A stretch of DNA of 38,765 bases from Obelidium mucronatum (Eukaryota > Chytridiomycota > Chytridiomycetes > Chytridiales > Chytriomycetaceae), in the NCBI GenBank assembly GCA_025765595.1, contig JAIVFH010000252.1, forward strand, positions 1 through 38,765, read 5' to 3'. A model generated the notes under the pieces. It made no database searches. It was not told the DNA's origin and saw only the letters and a program-made list of their open reading frames with translations. The first letter of the stretch is position 1; each line of letters begins with the position of its first letter. The position numbers were made by a program, and so were the translations under genes. Positions 18,581-28,948 of this stretch are shown here, piece by piece.

Positions 18581-18902
18581 AGTCCTTTTATAAGATTCGG
18601 GTTGAAATATTCAATCAGCAGCAATAAACCCACCCAAATATTGTCCTTGTGTGTCCTGGCTGACTCACAAATAATCCAAGTGCTACGTTTTTCTAAGCTA
18701 GGAATTATCTTCGGGTTGGCCAAAATCACAAATGATGTTGGATGTTGTTTTTTTGTGTTCTAATTTAAAGAAGTGAGTTGAACGTATTGAAAATATGAAA
18801 AATTAGGAAGCCTTTTATTACTTACTTAAACCCACTTGCACCGGTTCTTTGGATGAAATCTTAGTTTGACAAAATATATCTGCTACATAATTGACTTCAC
18901 AA

Positions 18903-19468
18903 ATGAAATTTTGGATCAAATCATTGAAAAAAAATTCAATGACTCAAATTGAGCAGTTGAAGGCAAAGCTGGCTGAACGGCAGGCGTATGCTGCCAGTCT
19001 GAGGGCCTTGATTGATCAGAGAGCCCAGCAAGCCGATGAGCTGTTTGCACTCCGTCAAAAAGTTGCCACATTGAGGGAAATGAAAGATGGCAAGGTTCCA
19101 TTGCCATTCAGGTTTGAGGCTGAATCAACTCCGCTACTGGACGTGAAGTTTGCGTGCAAGTACGTCTCTCCTGATGCACTGCTGTATGATGAGTTTGTTT
19201 TGCTGAATCAGACGGAAGATTTGGAGGCTTTTCAGCAAATGATCAATGAAATCGTCAACAGAGACGAGAATGTAGATAATGTCCTGCTTCAGGCTATTGA
19301 CGACGCAGCTGCTGCAAATGGGGACTGCCCCCTTTATTACCTCACAGATTGCGATGTAAGTTGTGACTTCTGTAGTTCTTGCTACTAGTATTGAACCATG
19401 TTTTGCAGAGACGCAACACACAGCTGTTGTTGGCAGGTGCACTTATGACTGTTTTGTTTTCATACTAG
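18903..19468 (+). CDS. Unknown coiled-coil protein with C-terminal hydrophobic tail (island gene A)
   Basis: Exons 18903-19355 and 19409-19468 with a 53-nt intron (GTAAGT..TTTGCAG, phase 0); 170 residues from the first ATG (a second ATG at 18,939 gives MTQIEQLKAKLAERQ and may be the true start). Residues about 13-65 are a coiled coil (IEQLKAKLAERQ, LRALIDQRAQQADELFALRQ). The middle contains KFACKYVSPDALLYDEFVLL and acidic helices. Splicing replaces a Cys-rich dead end with RRNTQLLLAGALMTVLFSY, a short hydrophobic tail that could anchor the protein in a membrane. I do not recognise the family. Tail-to-tail with gene B, 40 bp apart, with an AATAAA between them. Confidence 0.55.
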
Positions 19469-19508
19469 AAAATGGTTTATTCGCTCAAATAAACAACTTC
19501 AAACCAGT

Positions 19509-21086
19509 TTATAAACCTAATTGTTGATGCTGTTGTTGGTTCTGAACATTATTGGTTTCAGCAGCAACACTTTTGTGTCCAACTTCGCCAGCCAACTTGT
19601 AGATTTCTGCTTCCAATGTCACCTTCACATGCTCTGAAACCATTTTTTGGAACTCTGGGCTCTGCAAATGGGCATCAAAAAGTGCCCGAGCAGCTGTATT
19701 CACTTTCTCTATGAACTCAGGAGAATCTGTAAGATCGGTTGCCTTTGCTTCAATTTTGGTCACCGCAGCAGTCACTGCAGCATTGGTAGCAGTTTTCACA
19801 GACTCAGTAGCGGCAGTCACTGCGGCATTGGTAGCAGTTTTCACAGACTCAGTAGCGGCAGTCACTGCAGCATTGGTAGCAGTTTTCACAGACTCAATAG
19901 CAGCATCCTTTTCATTTGTGATTTGATTATTGATTTTTGCATTGAGCTCTGCCACTTCGACTTCTTCCATAGCTGCATTCAGCACAAGAGGCTTAGATGG
20001 ATCAACATAGCTGAAACCCAAATTGTAAAGAGCGCCTCCCACTTGTTGAGCAACAGGAACCCAGCCAGTAGCTGTGAAAATGAGATCAGTGCACAAATGA
20101 CAATAATTGAGTATACATATACACACGATAGGTTGCTTCTTGCAAGGGTACATAGGCTTCATAAGCGGCCAAAGCAGCCTTATGAACGTCATTGTTTGGG
20201 TCCATTTCTTCCTCGCCAATTACTTCAAGTTTCTTAGCCGCCACATCCAACGCTTTCTTTTCCCCCTGGCGAGCCTCTAATCGAGCACCATAGTTACTTG
20301 CCTGAAATTTAGAAATAAAGCATTAATTTAAAATACCATGGTTGATCAAAATAACCTACAAAATAAGCACCAACTGCAGCAGGAGCAACATAATCCTTGA
20401 CTGTATCCATCACTGCTTTTTTGGCTTCTTCAGGAATTGCTATTGCAATCAGAGATCCAACTGGAGGTGCTATTTTTGCATACGATTCCTTGACAGTATC
20501 CATCATTGTCTTATGTTCCTCCTGGTTACTATTCTCCACTTCTGTTGCTGGCACCACAGGTACATACTGCTGAGACCCTGACTGCAAAGACGGAACTCTT
20601 GAAACAGCGTCTGCGAGATTAACCAATCCAGTTTTCACAAATTCGCCTCCTGTCTTCAAAACCACACCAACTGTGGCCGAAGTTGTGTCCAGGGCTCTTT
20701 CTTTGGAGTGTTTAAATCCATCTTCTAAACCACGATTGTTAGGCGTCAAGGCTTCCATAACATCTCTGACTTTGGGTTTTCCAGTTGGGGCATTGACGCT
20801 AAGATTGGCTTTGGGTTTGACAGTAACAACCACGTTGTTTTTGGTTTTGAAGTCAAACTCTTGAAAGCTACGATCCAATTCAATGGTTTGGCCTGATCCG
20901 GGCATGGGAATTGAAACATGACCACTGGTATTTCCTGTGATTGCGATATCAGTGGTTGCGTGTAGATTGATCAAACTTACCAGAGGTAGAAGGACCAGAA
21001 TTGGCATTTGTTGCTGTTGAATTAGGCAGAGAAGAAAGCGGAATGCCTGCCATGGCAGGCATTGCCTTTTGGAAATGGGCAAACAT
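19509..21086 (-). CDS. Unknown Ala-rich repeat protein (island gene B)
   Basis: Four exons, 21086-20981, 20934-20360, 20301-20127, 20071-19509; introns of 46, 58 and 55 nt, and all phases agree; 472 residues. The N-terminal third is Ser/Asn-rich, then NVVVTVKPKANLSVNAPTGKP. The middle has amphipathic helices and a hydrophobic stretch (APPVGSLIAIAIPEEAKKAV, YVAPAAVGAYFASNYG). The third quarter has three 15-residue repeats of ESVKTATNAAVTAAT, coded by 45-bp DNA repeats, resembling lipid-binding or LEA-like helices. The tail is Gln-rich. No known family seen. It diverges from gene C with only 34 bp between start codons; that gap contains two CCAAT-type motifs. Confidence 0.6.
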
Positions 21087-21120
21087 TGAGCCAATTTGTT
21101 CTGAAACCAATTTGTACAAA

Positions 21121-22523
21121 ATGACCACACAAACACTGCGACAGGTCCAAGTGCAAGTATTCAGCCGAGCTGTGCTTCAGCATAGCATTGAGACTCTTAT
21201 TGTTGGTCCTGGAGTGAGAGTGAATGAGCTGCAGTGGGTTGAACCACAACCACCAACAAATGTGGGGTCAGTGACTGTCGATGCCCTTATTGCTGGGAAT
21301 GCAGCTGGAAATCTGAGAGAGGCCATGCGCAAGGCATTGACCAGAAGAGAAAGTGCGCTTCTTGCGCTCTATCGGTGAGTTTCTTTTCCAATATAATGCA
21401 ACATGTGATCCATTTGCTAACTGGAAGTTGCACACTCAGTTTGGCCGATAGCTTGATGCTGCTGCATGCCGCTATCGAAGCTGATGCTGCCCTGCCATTG
21501 GCTCAGAATCGCTATTATCCTGCGGCCCCAAAAGACATCATTGATCTTGCCACTATCCAACAAGTCTACACTCGCTCAGACACATTTGCTGCAGAGCTGA
21601 CTGTATTGGATGATTCTTTGGTGCATCTTGACCGCTTGGTTCATGTGGCGCTGCAAGTTGCCCTCTCTGCCAGTCCCCTCCTTCAAATTATGAATCCCAC
21701 TGTGGAGGCTGCGGTTGCGAAGCTTGATCTCACCAATTCCGTTCCAAATATTGTTCTTGACTGCACTGACAAATTTGTGCGTGTGTTTGTTGGATTCAAT
21801 ATGCTTGAGAGCTTCAAGACAGCTATTGTGCGCAATGATCCTGCCCCGTTCCTGCAACCAGGTCTCACAGCCGACCCTTCCATTATTGTCCGTGAAGACT
21901 TTTCCCATTTTCCTGACCAGACCCTAAGCTACATGTTTGCGCCTGGGAAGGGAATTGAACCCACCAAGAGTTGGATGCAACGAAAGATTGAGTATGGGCC
22001 TGACTATGACTTTTTTGACTTTGAGTCTCATGGTGATGCAGAAGGCACGGGTGGATTTTCAGCCAATGTTGTTGTTAAGTTTGCTGCACTTCCCGATTTG
22101 ACTTTGAGTGGGCATGTGGAGATCCATTATCGCGTTGGTCTTGTGAACAACCTGAACTTCTTTTTCAACATGACTGCTTCAACTTATCCAGCTAATTTTG
22201 ACTGGAGCAGTTATTGGCCTATGTCTGAACGGAAGGTGGTGAACACTGTTGCAGAGCTGGAAAGTCAAACTGCAGCATTACAAATTACATGTGCAAATGA
22301 CACGGCGGCTTTGGCGATAAGTAACGCTGCTGGAGACACAGTGCCTGATGTAAACAAACCTTTAAGTCCGCAAGAGCTTCAAATTATTCAGGATGTTTTC
22401 ATAGCAGCTGGAGTGAAAGGTGTTTCTGTGTCAGACTTTTGCAAGACCAAAGCCTACGAGGACTTGCTTGATAAAATTGTTGCCGCCAGAATCAAGGAAA
22501 TGAAAGCAGGTGGAGCAGTTTAG
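21121..22523 (+). CDS. Unknown 445-residue protein (island gene C)
   Basis: Exons 21121-21374 and 21440-22523 with a 65-nt intron (GTGAGT..CACTCAG, phase 2). The product looks globular: VGPGVRVNELQWVEPQPP, a helical part (RRESALLALYRLADSLMLLH), then a region rich in beta-like and aromatic residues (DLTLSGHVEIHYRVGLVNN, FNMTASTYPANFDWSSYWP). It ends in charged helices. No signal peptide and no convincing membrane segment. Three genes in this island show unusually tight spacing for the window, suggesting they form a unit; what it does I cannot say. Structural-protein-like character is only an impression. Confidence 0.6.
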
Positions 22524-22737
22524 CAACATGAATCGAAAAGGAGGAAGCGAGTGAAAATTATCAACTTTTCTTATTGACAAATAAAATCCAAGTCAGTTTT
22601 ACTAACTTAGGAAGTAAGCAAATTTTTAGTAGATCAGGATTAGACTTAGGACTTAGTCAAGTAACAACTAAATGCCAAAATCCAATTAGTATTAGGCAGA
22701 ATGTTACCTCGCAAAAATGGCAGCTAATTAACCATTG

Positions 22738-23115
22738 TTTTGGTGCAGCGGTCAATACGCTGACTCTGAGAGCGGTATGGCCCGGGTTCGACTCACGGCA
22801 ACTGCTTTTTAAGGTGTCAAGGCGCTGACTCTGAGAGCGGTATGCCCCAGGTTCGAATCACGGCAACTGCTTTTATAAGATTCAGGTTGAAATATTCAAT
22901 CCGTCCGACTTTTATGTATATTTCTAATTTCTGCTAAGTAGTGCAAGTGATATTGTATCTTTTATGCGTAATACTCAACATCAATGCAAATCCATTTCAT
23001 TATTGAGTTTCCTGGAAGCTTGAAGAATTTTTATTTTCGTCACAACAAAATTGCGGATTGAATTTTTCAATCCAAGTTCAACTGCTATTACCTAAACACC
23101 ACCATAATACCCCTG
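22738..23115 (+). repeat. Doubled tRNA-like head with AT-rich body
   Basis: Two heads in tandem, 22738-22796 and 22800-22858, share CGCTGACTCTGAGAGCGGTA and a B box (GGGTTCGACTC, AGGTTCGAATC). They are followed by a 210-bp body almost identical to 15,380-15,590 (for instance TTCTGCTAAGTAGTGCAAGT). An AGGATTAGACTTAGG motif near 22,637 echoes the leader of the composite modules. This repeat abuts, or forms the outermost part of, the left inverted arm. Confidence 0.7.
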
Positions 23116-23654
23116 AGTGCCAAAAAAAAAAAACTAAATTTTATCTTTATGATGGTTCTTAAAAAAGACCCATAGTGAGGTTTGATCCAGGGAAGCATGC
23201 AAGACCATAGCTTTGCCAGTCAGCTACCGCTAAATACATCACACGGAATTCTGCAAAGCGAAGTTTGATCTGGGCACCCATAATATCCCTGAGTGCCAAA
23301 AAAAAACTAAAGTTCATCTTTATGATGATTCTTAAAAAAAGCACAGAGGGAGGTTTGATCCGGGCACCTTCAGCATGCAATGCCATCGCTTTGCCAGTTG
23401 TCAGCTACACCTGTCTAATTCTTATAAAATTTTGCATATATAAATTGAGTTATGTTTAAAAAGGAATCTTTAAACTTGGAACGGTTACTTGAGATGTTCT
23501 TGGATGAAATATGTGTTGTGTTTCCAAATGAAAATGATGTATTTTACTTTAATTTTCTACATCTTATCTTTTCTTTTCATTTTTCATATTTTCACTTTTT
23601 CACTTTTTCTCCAAAAATGATCTGCCCACCTGGCCACACACCTCACCCTTGATG

Positions 23655-23890
23655 GCACCTTGCTGGTTTGGCGACCTGAAGAGGAGTTGAAAGGCTCCTC
23701 GCTGTTAAAATTACGGGTTGCGACCGCAAGGGGCCTTGGTTGGCAACCTGAAGAGGAGTTGAAATACTCCTCACTTTAAAATTACGGGTTGCCACCACAA
23801 GGGGCCTTGGTTGGCGACCTGAAGAGGAGTTGAAAGGCTCCTCGCTCTTAAAATTACGGGTTGCCACCAGGGGCCTTGTTTGCTGCTCGA
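23655..23890 (+). repeat. 71-bp tandem repeats in the left arm
   Basis: Three units, one with ATACTCCTC in place of GGCTCCTCG, so the internal hairpin is weakened there. Inverted counterparts lie at 38,110-38,395. Confidence 0.85.
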
Positions 23891-23971
23891 GGTTCTTGTC
23901 CATTTCCAAACAACTCAGTATTTTCTTTCTTACTCTACACCACTTGTTATACTAAATAATGGTAACCTTTC

Positions 23972-24334
23972 TCATTTTAGTTGACCGCTCCATGTCATCT
24001 GCACTCGCAGGTTGCTTTGACCGTGGCATATTGAACACACAGCAATGGACATCTTCTGTGCTCGAAGGTTGCCGCCTTTGACGGTGGCACCAATCTCTCT
24101 GATTGAACTCACGGAGTGAACCGTTTGATCGGAGAGGGAGGTGTCGGCGGCCATCTTCTTGCAAAGAGAAAGGACACCGCAGACGGCAGCTCGGGCCGGC
24201 TTGTGACGCTTTGATTCGCATCTTAGCCAGGGTCCCTCCTCTGCCGCGATATCGCACCTTGGTGCGTCGGGGCGGGGGGCGGTGTCCCCAGTGTCTTTTG
24301 CTGTCTGTTTTTGTCTTGGGAGATCCCCTAACAT
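23972..24334 (-). other. GC-rich arm segment with short open frames, left
   Basis: About 360 bp of GC-rich DNA between the 71-bp repeats and the satellite. Several frames are open on the minus strand, for example MAADTSLSDQTVHSVSSIRE ending with CSICHGQSNLRVQM, and another starting MRYRGRGGTLAK. The first of these has an upstream in-frame ATG that is ACG in the right arm, so it is not conserved as a start. The segment is nearly identical between arms. That could mean selection, recent conversion or a non-coding role. I do not call a gene. Confidence 0.35.
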
Positions 24335-24369
24335 TTCGGTGATGCGGCTATTTGGCTCTGGCGGCTGTT

Positions 24370-24670
24370 CAGCGCTGAAAGATTAAGCGTTTTATTCTGC
24401 GCTTAGTGTCTCTGCGCTTAATTTTTCTGCGCTTAATTTTTCTGCGCTTAATTTTTTTGCGCTTAATGTTTCAGCGCTGAATTATTCTGCGCTTAATTTT
24501 TTTGCGCTGAATTATTCAGCGCTTAATTTTTCAGCACTTAATGTTTCAGCGCTGAATCATTCAGCGCTTAATTATTCAGCGCTTACTGATTCTGCGCTTT
24601 ACTTTTCTGCGCTTAATGTTTCAGCGCTTAGTGTTTCTGCGCTTAGTGTTTCAGTGATTAATATTTCAGC
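24370..24670. repeat. AGCGCT satellite array in the left arm
   Basis: About 20 units of 15 bp, such as TTTCTGCGCTTAATT and TTTCAGCGCTTAATG, in reverse orientation to the arrays at 14.4 and 17.1 kb and with a TGCGCT variant not seen there. Mirror image at 37,297-37,600. Confidence 0.9.
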
Positions 24671-25238
24671 TCTTCATTTTTAGTTTCCCTGCTCAGTGGT
24701 AGGTGAGGGGGCTCCAGACATTTGCCCAGTTTTCCTTTGATCCACCCGCTCTACTCATAGATCATCCATGTGTCGTGGATAGTACAATATGGAAGGTACA
24801 ACTAGTCCATAGCCATCAAGTTCTGGCTATCTAAAGATGATTTAAGATATCAATAATACACAACGCATCTTCAATAAGAAGAGTCACTTGAGATCCTGAA
24901 AAAAGTAGTCATATCCTGCCGCCTTTTGAATGCAAGCACAATCACAAATGATGTCAATTTTTCATGGTCTAATATTAAAGTTAAAGTTTGGAGTTGAACG
25001 GATTGAAAATTTCAATCCAAAATCTATATTGTGATGAAAAAACCCAGCATTAAGATTTTGTTTAGCTTTCAATCAGTAATAAATTATGAAGATTCTATTG
25101 GTTATATTTTTCTGGTCTTAACATTTCAGGTTGAATTATTCAATCCGATTTCAACAGCTACAGCTGTTGCACTCTATTTTTCATTACAAGGTAGGTTAAA
25201 AGCCAAAATGTATTCTAATAGATGCTACACAACAATCT
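24671..25238. repeat. AT-rich inner arm with paired palindromes
   Basis: 570 bp without a gene, mirrored at 36,752-37,296. It holds two palindromes (25000-25018 and 25129-25146) about 125 bp apart in opposite context. It probably carries the 3' end of the outward-reading arm gene. Confidence 0.6.
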
Positions 25239-25796
25239 TTATAAAAAGGCATTCCATCTCAGATCCAGCTCCTCATACATAGTCTCAAGTGCATAGTCAT
25301 AACGATCAACCGAATCAGCAGAGTAGAAGCGTAAATCTCGCGTCAGCTCGGAATGCAGCCACAATGCAAAGTCCTCCCACTGCTCACACTTTGGCAACAA
25401 TCCGTCGATACGATCACCACCGTACATCTCCTTCCAGTAGTCACGAATTCCAAGCTGTATGGCCAACTTCACCTCACGTTCCAAATAGATGTATATTGGC
25501 ATCATAATGTCCAACAATAAAAGAGACTGGTGTATGGTATTTTGCATAACCATCGACCTTTTCAAGGCTTTGATTGCGCGCATTCTATGCAAAAAAGATT
25601 CATGGTTGCCTGGAAGCCCCTCTGGTTTGCTGTAAGTTTCTTGAAGGTTGATCAAGCCAACCAGATGGTTGCGCGGCCAACCGAAGCCTCGAGCATTACG
25701 GTCGCATTCAACAATCTGTTGTAGGGCCTCCTTCTCAGCACTGCAGAGTAGATGGAAGGAGGCAGATGGATCAAATGGAGGGAGACTGTCTTGCAT
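25239..25796 (-). CDS. Arm gene, left copy (unknown, 185 residues)
   Basis: Open frame from ATG at 25,796 to the stop at 25,239, reading outward from the inverted-repeat core. Helix-rich and charged: MQDSLPPFDPSASFHLL, AEKEALQQIVECD, NLQETYSKPEGLPGNH, LRFYSADSVDRYDYALETMY. No signal peptide, membrane segment or known motif recognised. The right-arm copy is also open over its full length. The two are identical over the first 33 codons and almost so over the last 48, but the centre differs at about 22 residues, mostly by amino-acid-changing substitutions, plus one codon gap. TTTTGCAG directly before the ATG looks like a 3' splice site, so an upstream exon in the core is possible. Confidence 0.55.
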   Translation of the reverse strand: MQDSLPPFDPSASFHLLCSAEKEALQQIVECDRNARGFGWPRNHLVGLINLQETYSKPEGLPGNHESFLHRMRAIKALKRSMVMQNTIHQSLLLLDIMMPIYIYLEREVKLAIQLGIRDYWKEMYGGDRIDGLLPKCEQWEDFALWLHSELTRDLRFYSADSVDRYDYALETMYEELDLRWNAFL

Positions 25797-25804
25797 TCTG
25801 CAAA

Positions 25805-26825
25805 ACTTTGTTGAAATTGCAAAGCGGTGAGCCACCTGTCAACACAGTTCTAACACCACCACCACACCACCACCTGAATGCAACAGGAACGCATGTCCAA
25901 CGGGGACCTCCGCGCGCCTGTCGTAGTAGCTCAAGGTGGCAGTGCGGGCGGGACTGCGGCAGGCGGCGCGGAGGTGGGGCGGGTCTCGGGGCCGGAGGGG
26001 CGCAACACGCGGCTAGCCAGCAGCAGCGACGCCAGCAGCAGCGACGGCGGCGACGCAGGGAATCGAAATCGTGTCTGGAAGCCGCGAAGCGGTGGATTGC
26101 TTGGAGGACGCGATGCGATACCCACCATAGGGAAGGAACAGAGCAGGCTTCGGCGGCTCCGGCGACCTAACTCGCCCCTTCGACGCTCAAGCGCTGTGGC
26201 GCACGGGCCCATCACGTCTCAGCGCTGCTCTGACGTGGGGGCCTGGTTGAGAGCGGGCCGCGACCGGGTGGAAACGGGCGGGCTTGTTCAGCCCCCCTGG
26301 CAACTCACCTTGCCCCCCCAACACAACACCACTACACCTGTACATGTACACACTGTACCTCTGCACTTGTGTACCTGGAGTTGTGAAACTGAAAACGATG
26401 AAAACAAACGAACAACCGAAACCGAACGAACAACTGACCAACACACCGAACATGCACACACGGCACCTCCACACCAGGATACCTGCAAAATGGAAAACGT
26501 ACAAACATATGAAAATAAAAGACATATTATTGAAAAAAATACCAAAAGACAAAATGGAAGAGATATTTTAAGAAAGAAAGAAACAAATGGTGAAAGAGAT
26601 AAAGAAAGACATAAAGATATGATTAAAAGGAAAATAAATAGTAACAAGAAAGAAAGAGATAATACGGAAATTAAGACAGTTTATTTACTTCGGGGTGGCC
26701 GAGACCAACTAAGGCAAGCCCAACTTGAAAACTCAAAAGCCCAACTCCGAATCCGAACATCCCAACCAAGCAAACTGAATAAGAAAACGATCAGAAAGAC
26801 AACCAAAAACAGAGACAACCCCGAA
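25805..26825 (+). other. Probable LINE 5' region
   Basis: About 450 bp of GC-rich sequence (25,880-26,300) followed by A-rich sequence leading to ORF1. A frame of 394 codons is open through it from 25,878 and joins the start of ORF1 in frame, but the GC-rich part reads as low-complexity Gly/Ser/Arg. I take it as the 5' untranslated or promoter part of the retroelement, or an N-terminal extension of ORF1. A small ACC/CAC run sits at 25,850. Confidence 0.4.
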
Positions 26826-28948
26826 ATGGACGAAACCTTCAACAGCAACAACTTGTACAACACCAACGGCAGCGGAAACCAGCGTGTAACCTGCAGAATA
26901 ACCGCCAGCGACATTAAAATCCTCGCACAAGCAGCATGCATCAACCTACCCCCTGACGCGTCGCTCAGCTCCCAAGTCAGCGCAATCCTTGCCCAACAAG
27001 GCATCCACTGGAAAATACACAGCTACGACAAAGTATGTCGAAATCGAAGTCACAGCTATTGAATGGGAGCAGATGTTCTACGACATTCGCAATCGAAGGG
27101 GTGGAAAGAGACATATGGCCAAAACTGTCAGCCTCAGGGGGCATAAAGTACTGTCTCCTTGTAACCGGGATTGATAACAGCAACGGATTGCCTGCTGAGA
27201 CTGTTGCGGAAGAAGTAAAGAAAGCATACAGCAATCTTGGAGCCAACGTCATGAGCGCCGTTGGCAACACCAAAATGCCGAAGACGCACACCAACCACCC
27301 CAGCAGACCAAACAAGAACCCTAGCAGACACCACCACTCCAAACCGTACACAACAGTCAGCCTCTTCTTTGCTACCATCATGGACCAGAAGAAATGCCTG
27401 GACGAGTACAACCAAATCAAATACGGAAGAAACACAGCACAAGCCGTGCGAGCAAATGAACAACGCACCGTAAGGACTGCAAGAGAACAACTGCGCACCA
27501 TGGAAATCCGCAATGCAGGAAGCCTGGAAGTTGAAGACCTTGAAGCAATCAGAGACCAGCTAACGGGCGTCTACTCGTTCAGATTCTTCACACCAAGAGA
27601 CCAACCAAGAGCAATCGAGATCATTATGAGATCTGACCTGGACGCTGTTGCTAAAGACAAAACAAAGGTCAGTAAATACCAAATAGAAAATTTAAAAACC
27701 AACTTAACCACAACAACAACCCAAACAAAACAAAAGCTGAGTCTTGGGAAAGAAGGTGAGAAGTCCTTCTATTCAGCCCGCAACAAGTTCTACCTAGTGG
27801 AAGGAAAACCGGTCGAACGTGGATACTGCAGCACGTGTAACGAAGATCACCTGACCGTGGCTTGCCCGGAAACGGAAAGAGAGGTCAACGCCGCATTCAA
27901 CAAGATAGCAGATGCCACCTACCGTAAGACCATCAACACCCGCGAATACAAAGTCATCAAGGAGAACATGGAAGTTTACGCAGCTCGTCAAGGGGGTCTC
28001 TCTAGCGCCGAAGTGGAAGGACTCCAGACGCTCCAAATCACCATCAAAAACGTTAAGAGAAAACAAGAAACCTACAACCATGCAGCCACCGAACACAGCA
28101 ACAACAACAACAACAACAACATCAACAACCACACCACCGCGGCACCAACCGGCCCAGCAATCGTGAAAAGAGCAAGACCAACCAACGGCAACAGCCTGCA
28201 ACAATCCAACACCCACAATAACAACACCGGGAGAACCAATGCCACCAACGCCCCCGCCAATAACACCAACAACGCGAGTAATGGAACATACACCAGAGAC
28301 CTGGGTGAGTACATCAAAAAAAGCGAAGTAGCAGCAATGGTAGAGAAAGCAGTGCTCAAAGCACTGGGTATGAAGAACGAAGACGACGTACCTGGAGCAG
28401 CAGAATGCTCCAAAGGGTGGCGAGGATGGAGCGAATACGTAGACAACGACATCTACAAACACGATGAACGCCTAAACGAACTGGAAGCTGCAGTGGATCT
28501 CCTAAAACAGGAAACCCATGGATACAGCGTCAAGGTCCACGGCGATAGAGAGAACGAAGGATTCATGGATCGCCTCAAAGCCGTGGAGGACGCAATCTAC
28601 TACGACAACGAAGAAATGGAAGAGAACGAACACGAAAACAGCAACACTGGAAACGAACACGAAAGCGAAGATGTTGTCATGATGGACAGTGACGATGAAG
28701 CAGAAGGGAACGCTCCAATCGCCGATGAGGACAGAAACAACAACAGAAACCAAGATGACGCCACCACAGACGAAGAGGAGACTGATGGAAAAGAAGAGGA
28801 GGAAGAGGACAAAAGAAGCCCAATGGGATCGAGAGAGGATTCTGGAGGAAGACTTACCCCGGTGCCGAAGGCGAAGGGAATGCCTGCTGCAAGTGGAAAA
28901 CAAAAAGGAAAGGAAAACGCCCTGAAACGGGCCGAAAAGGCAGAGTAA
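26826..28948 (+). pseudogene. LINE ORF1 (nucleic-acid-binding), two frame breaks
   Basis: Starts MDETFNSNNLYNTNG. Near 27,030 and 27,080 the frame must change twice to keep the reading SYDK, then YVEIEVTAIEWEQMF, then FAIEGVERDIWPKL, after which 620 residues are open. CSTCNEDHLTVAC (near 27,830) is a CX2CX3HX4C zinc knuckle, one residue shorter than the retroviral type. Then come Asn-rich low complexity (near 28,100-28,280), a coiled region (KSEVAAMVEKAVLKALG) and an acidic tail (EEETDGKEEEEED). Role by analogy: binding the element's RNA. Its stop overlaps the ORF2 start as TAATG. Confidence 0.65.

Larger units (their letters stand above)
16871..18616. repeat. Composite repeat module, copy 2
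   Basis: Direct repeat of 14,224-15,428 with a longer satellite array. It also has an extra segment near 18,350-18,520 (containing TGATTTCTGATTGGAGG) that copy 1 lacks. The flanking AT-rich body is almost identical (for instance GCACATGAAAAATTTTACAT in both). The 3' side ends in a tRNA-like head and palindrome, as in copy 1. Confidence 0.8.
23116..25804 (+). repeat. Left arm of a long inverted repeat (at least 2.6 kb)
   Basis: Reverse-complement match to 36,183-38,765. Shared order from outside: A-rich tract with TTTATGATGGTTCTTA, tRNA-like sequence (doubled on this side), T-rich tract, 71-bp repeats, GC-rich segment, 15-bp satellite array, two palindromes, outward-reading gene. The inner border falls right at a TTTGCAG sequence before the gene's ATG. 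In the GC-rich part only about 2 of 101 deduced residues differ between arms. Small indels occur in the AT-rich part. The outer limit is uncertain because the right arm runs off the window. Confidence 0.9.

Noticed and set aside
27794..28462. Long minus-strand frames across the LINE (also 28502-29259)
   Set aside because: Antisense shadows of A-rich coding DNA; they read as Phe/Val/Leu-rich strings.
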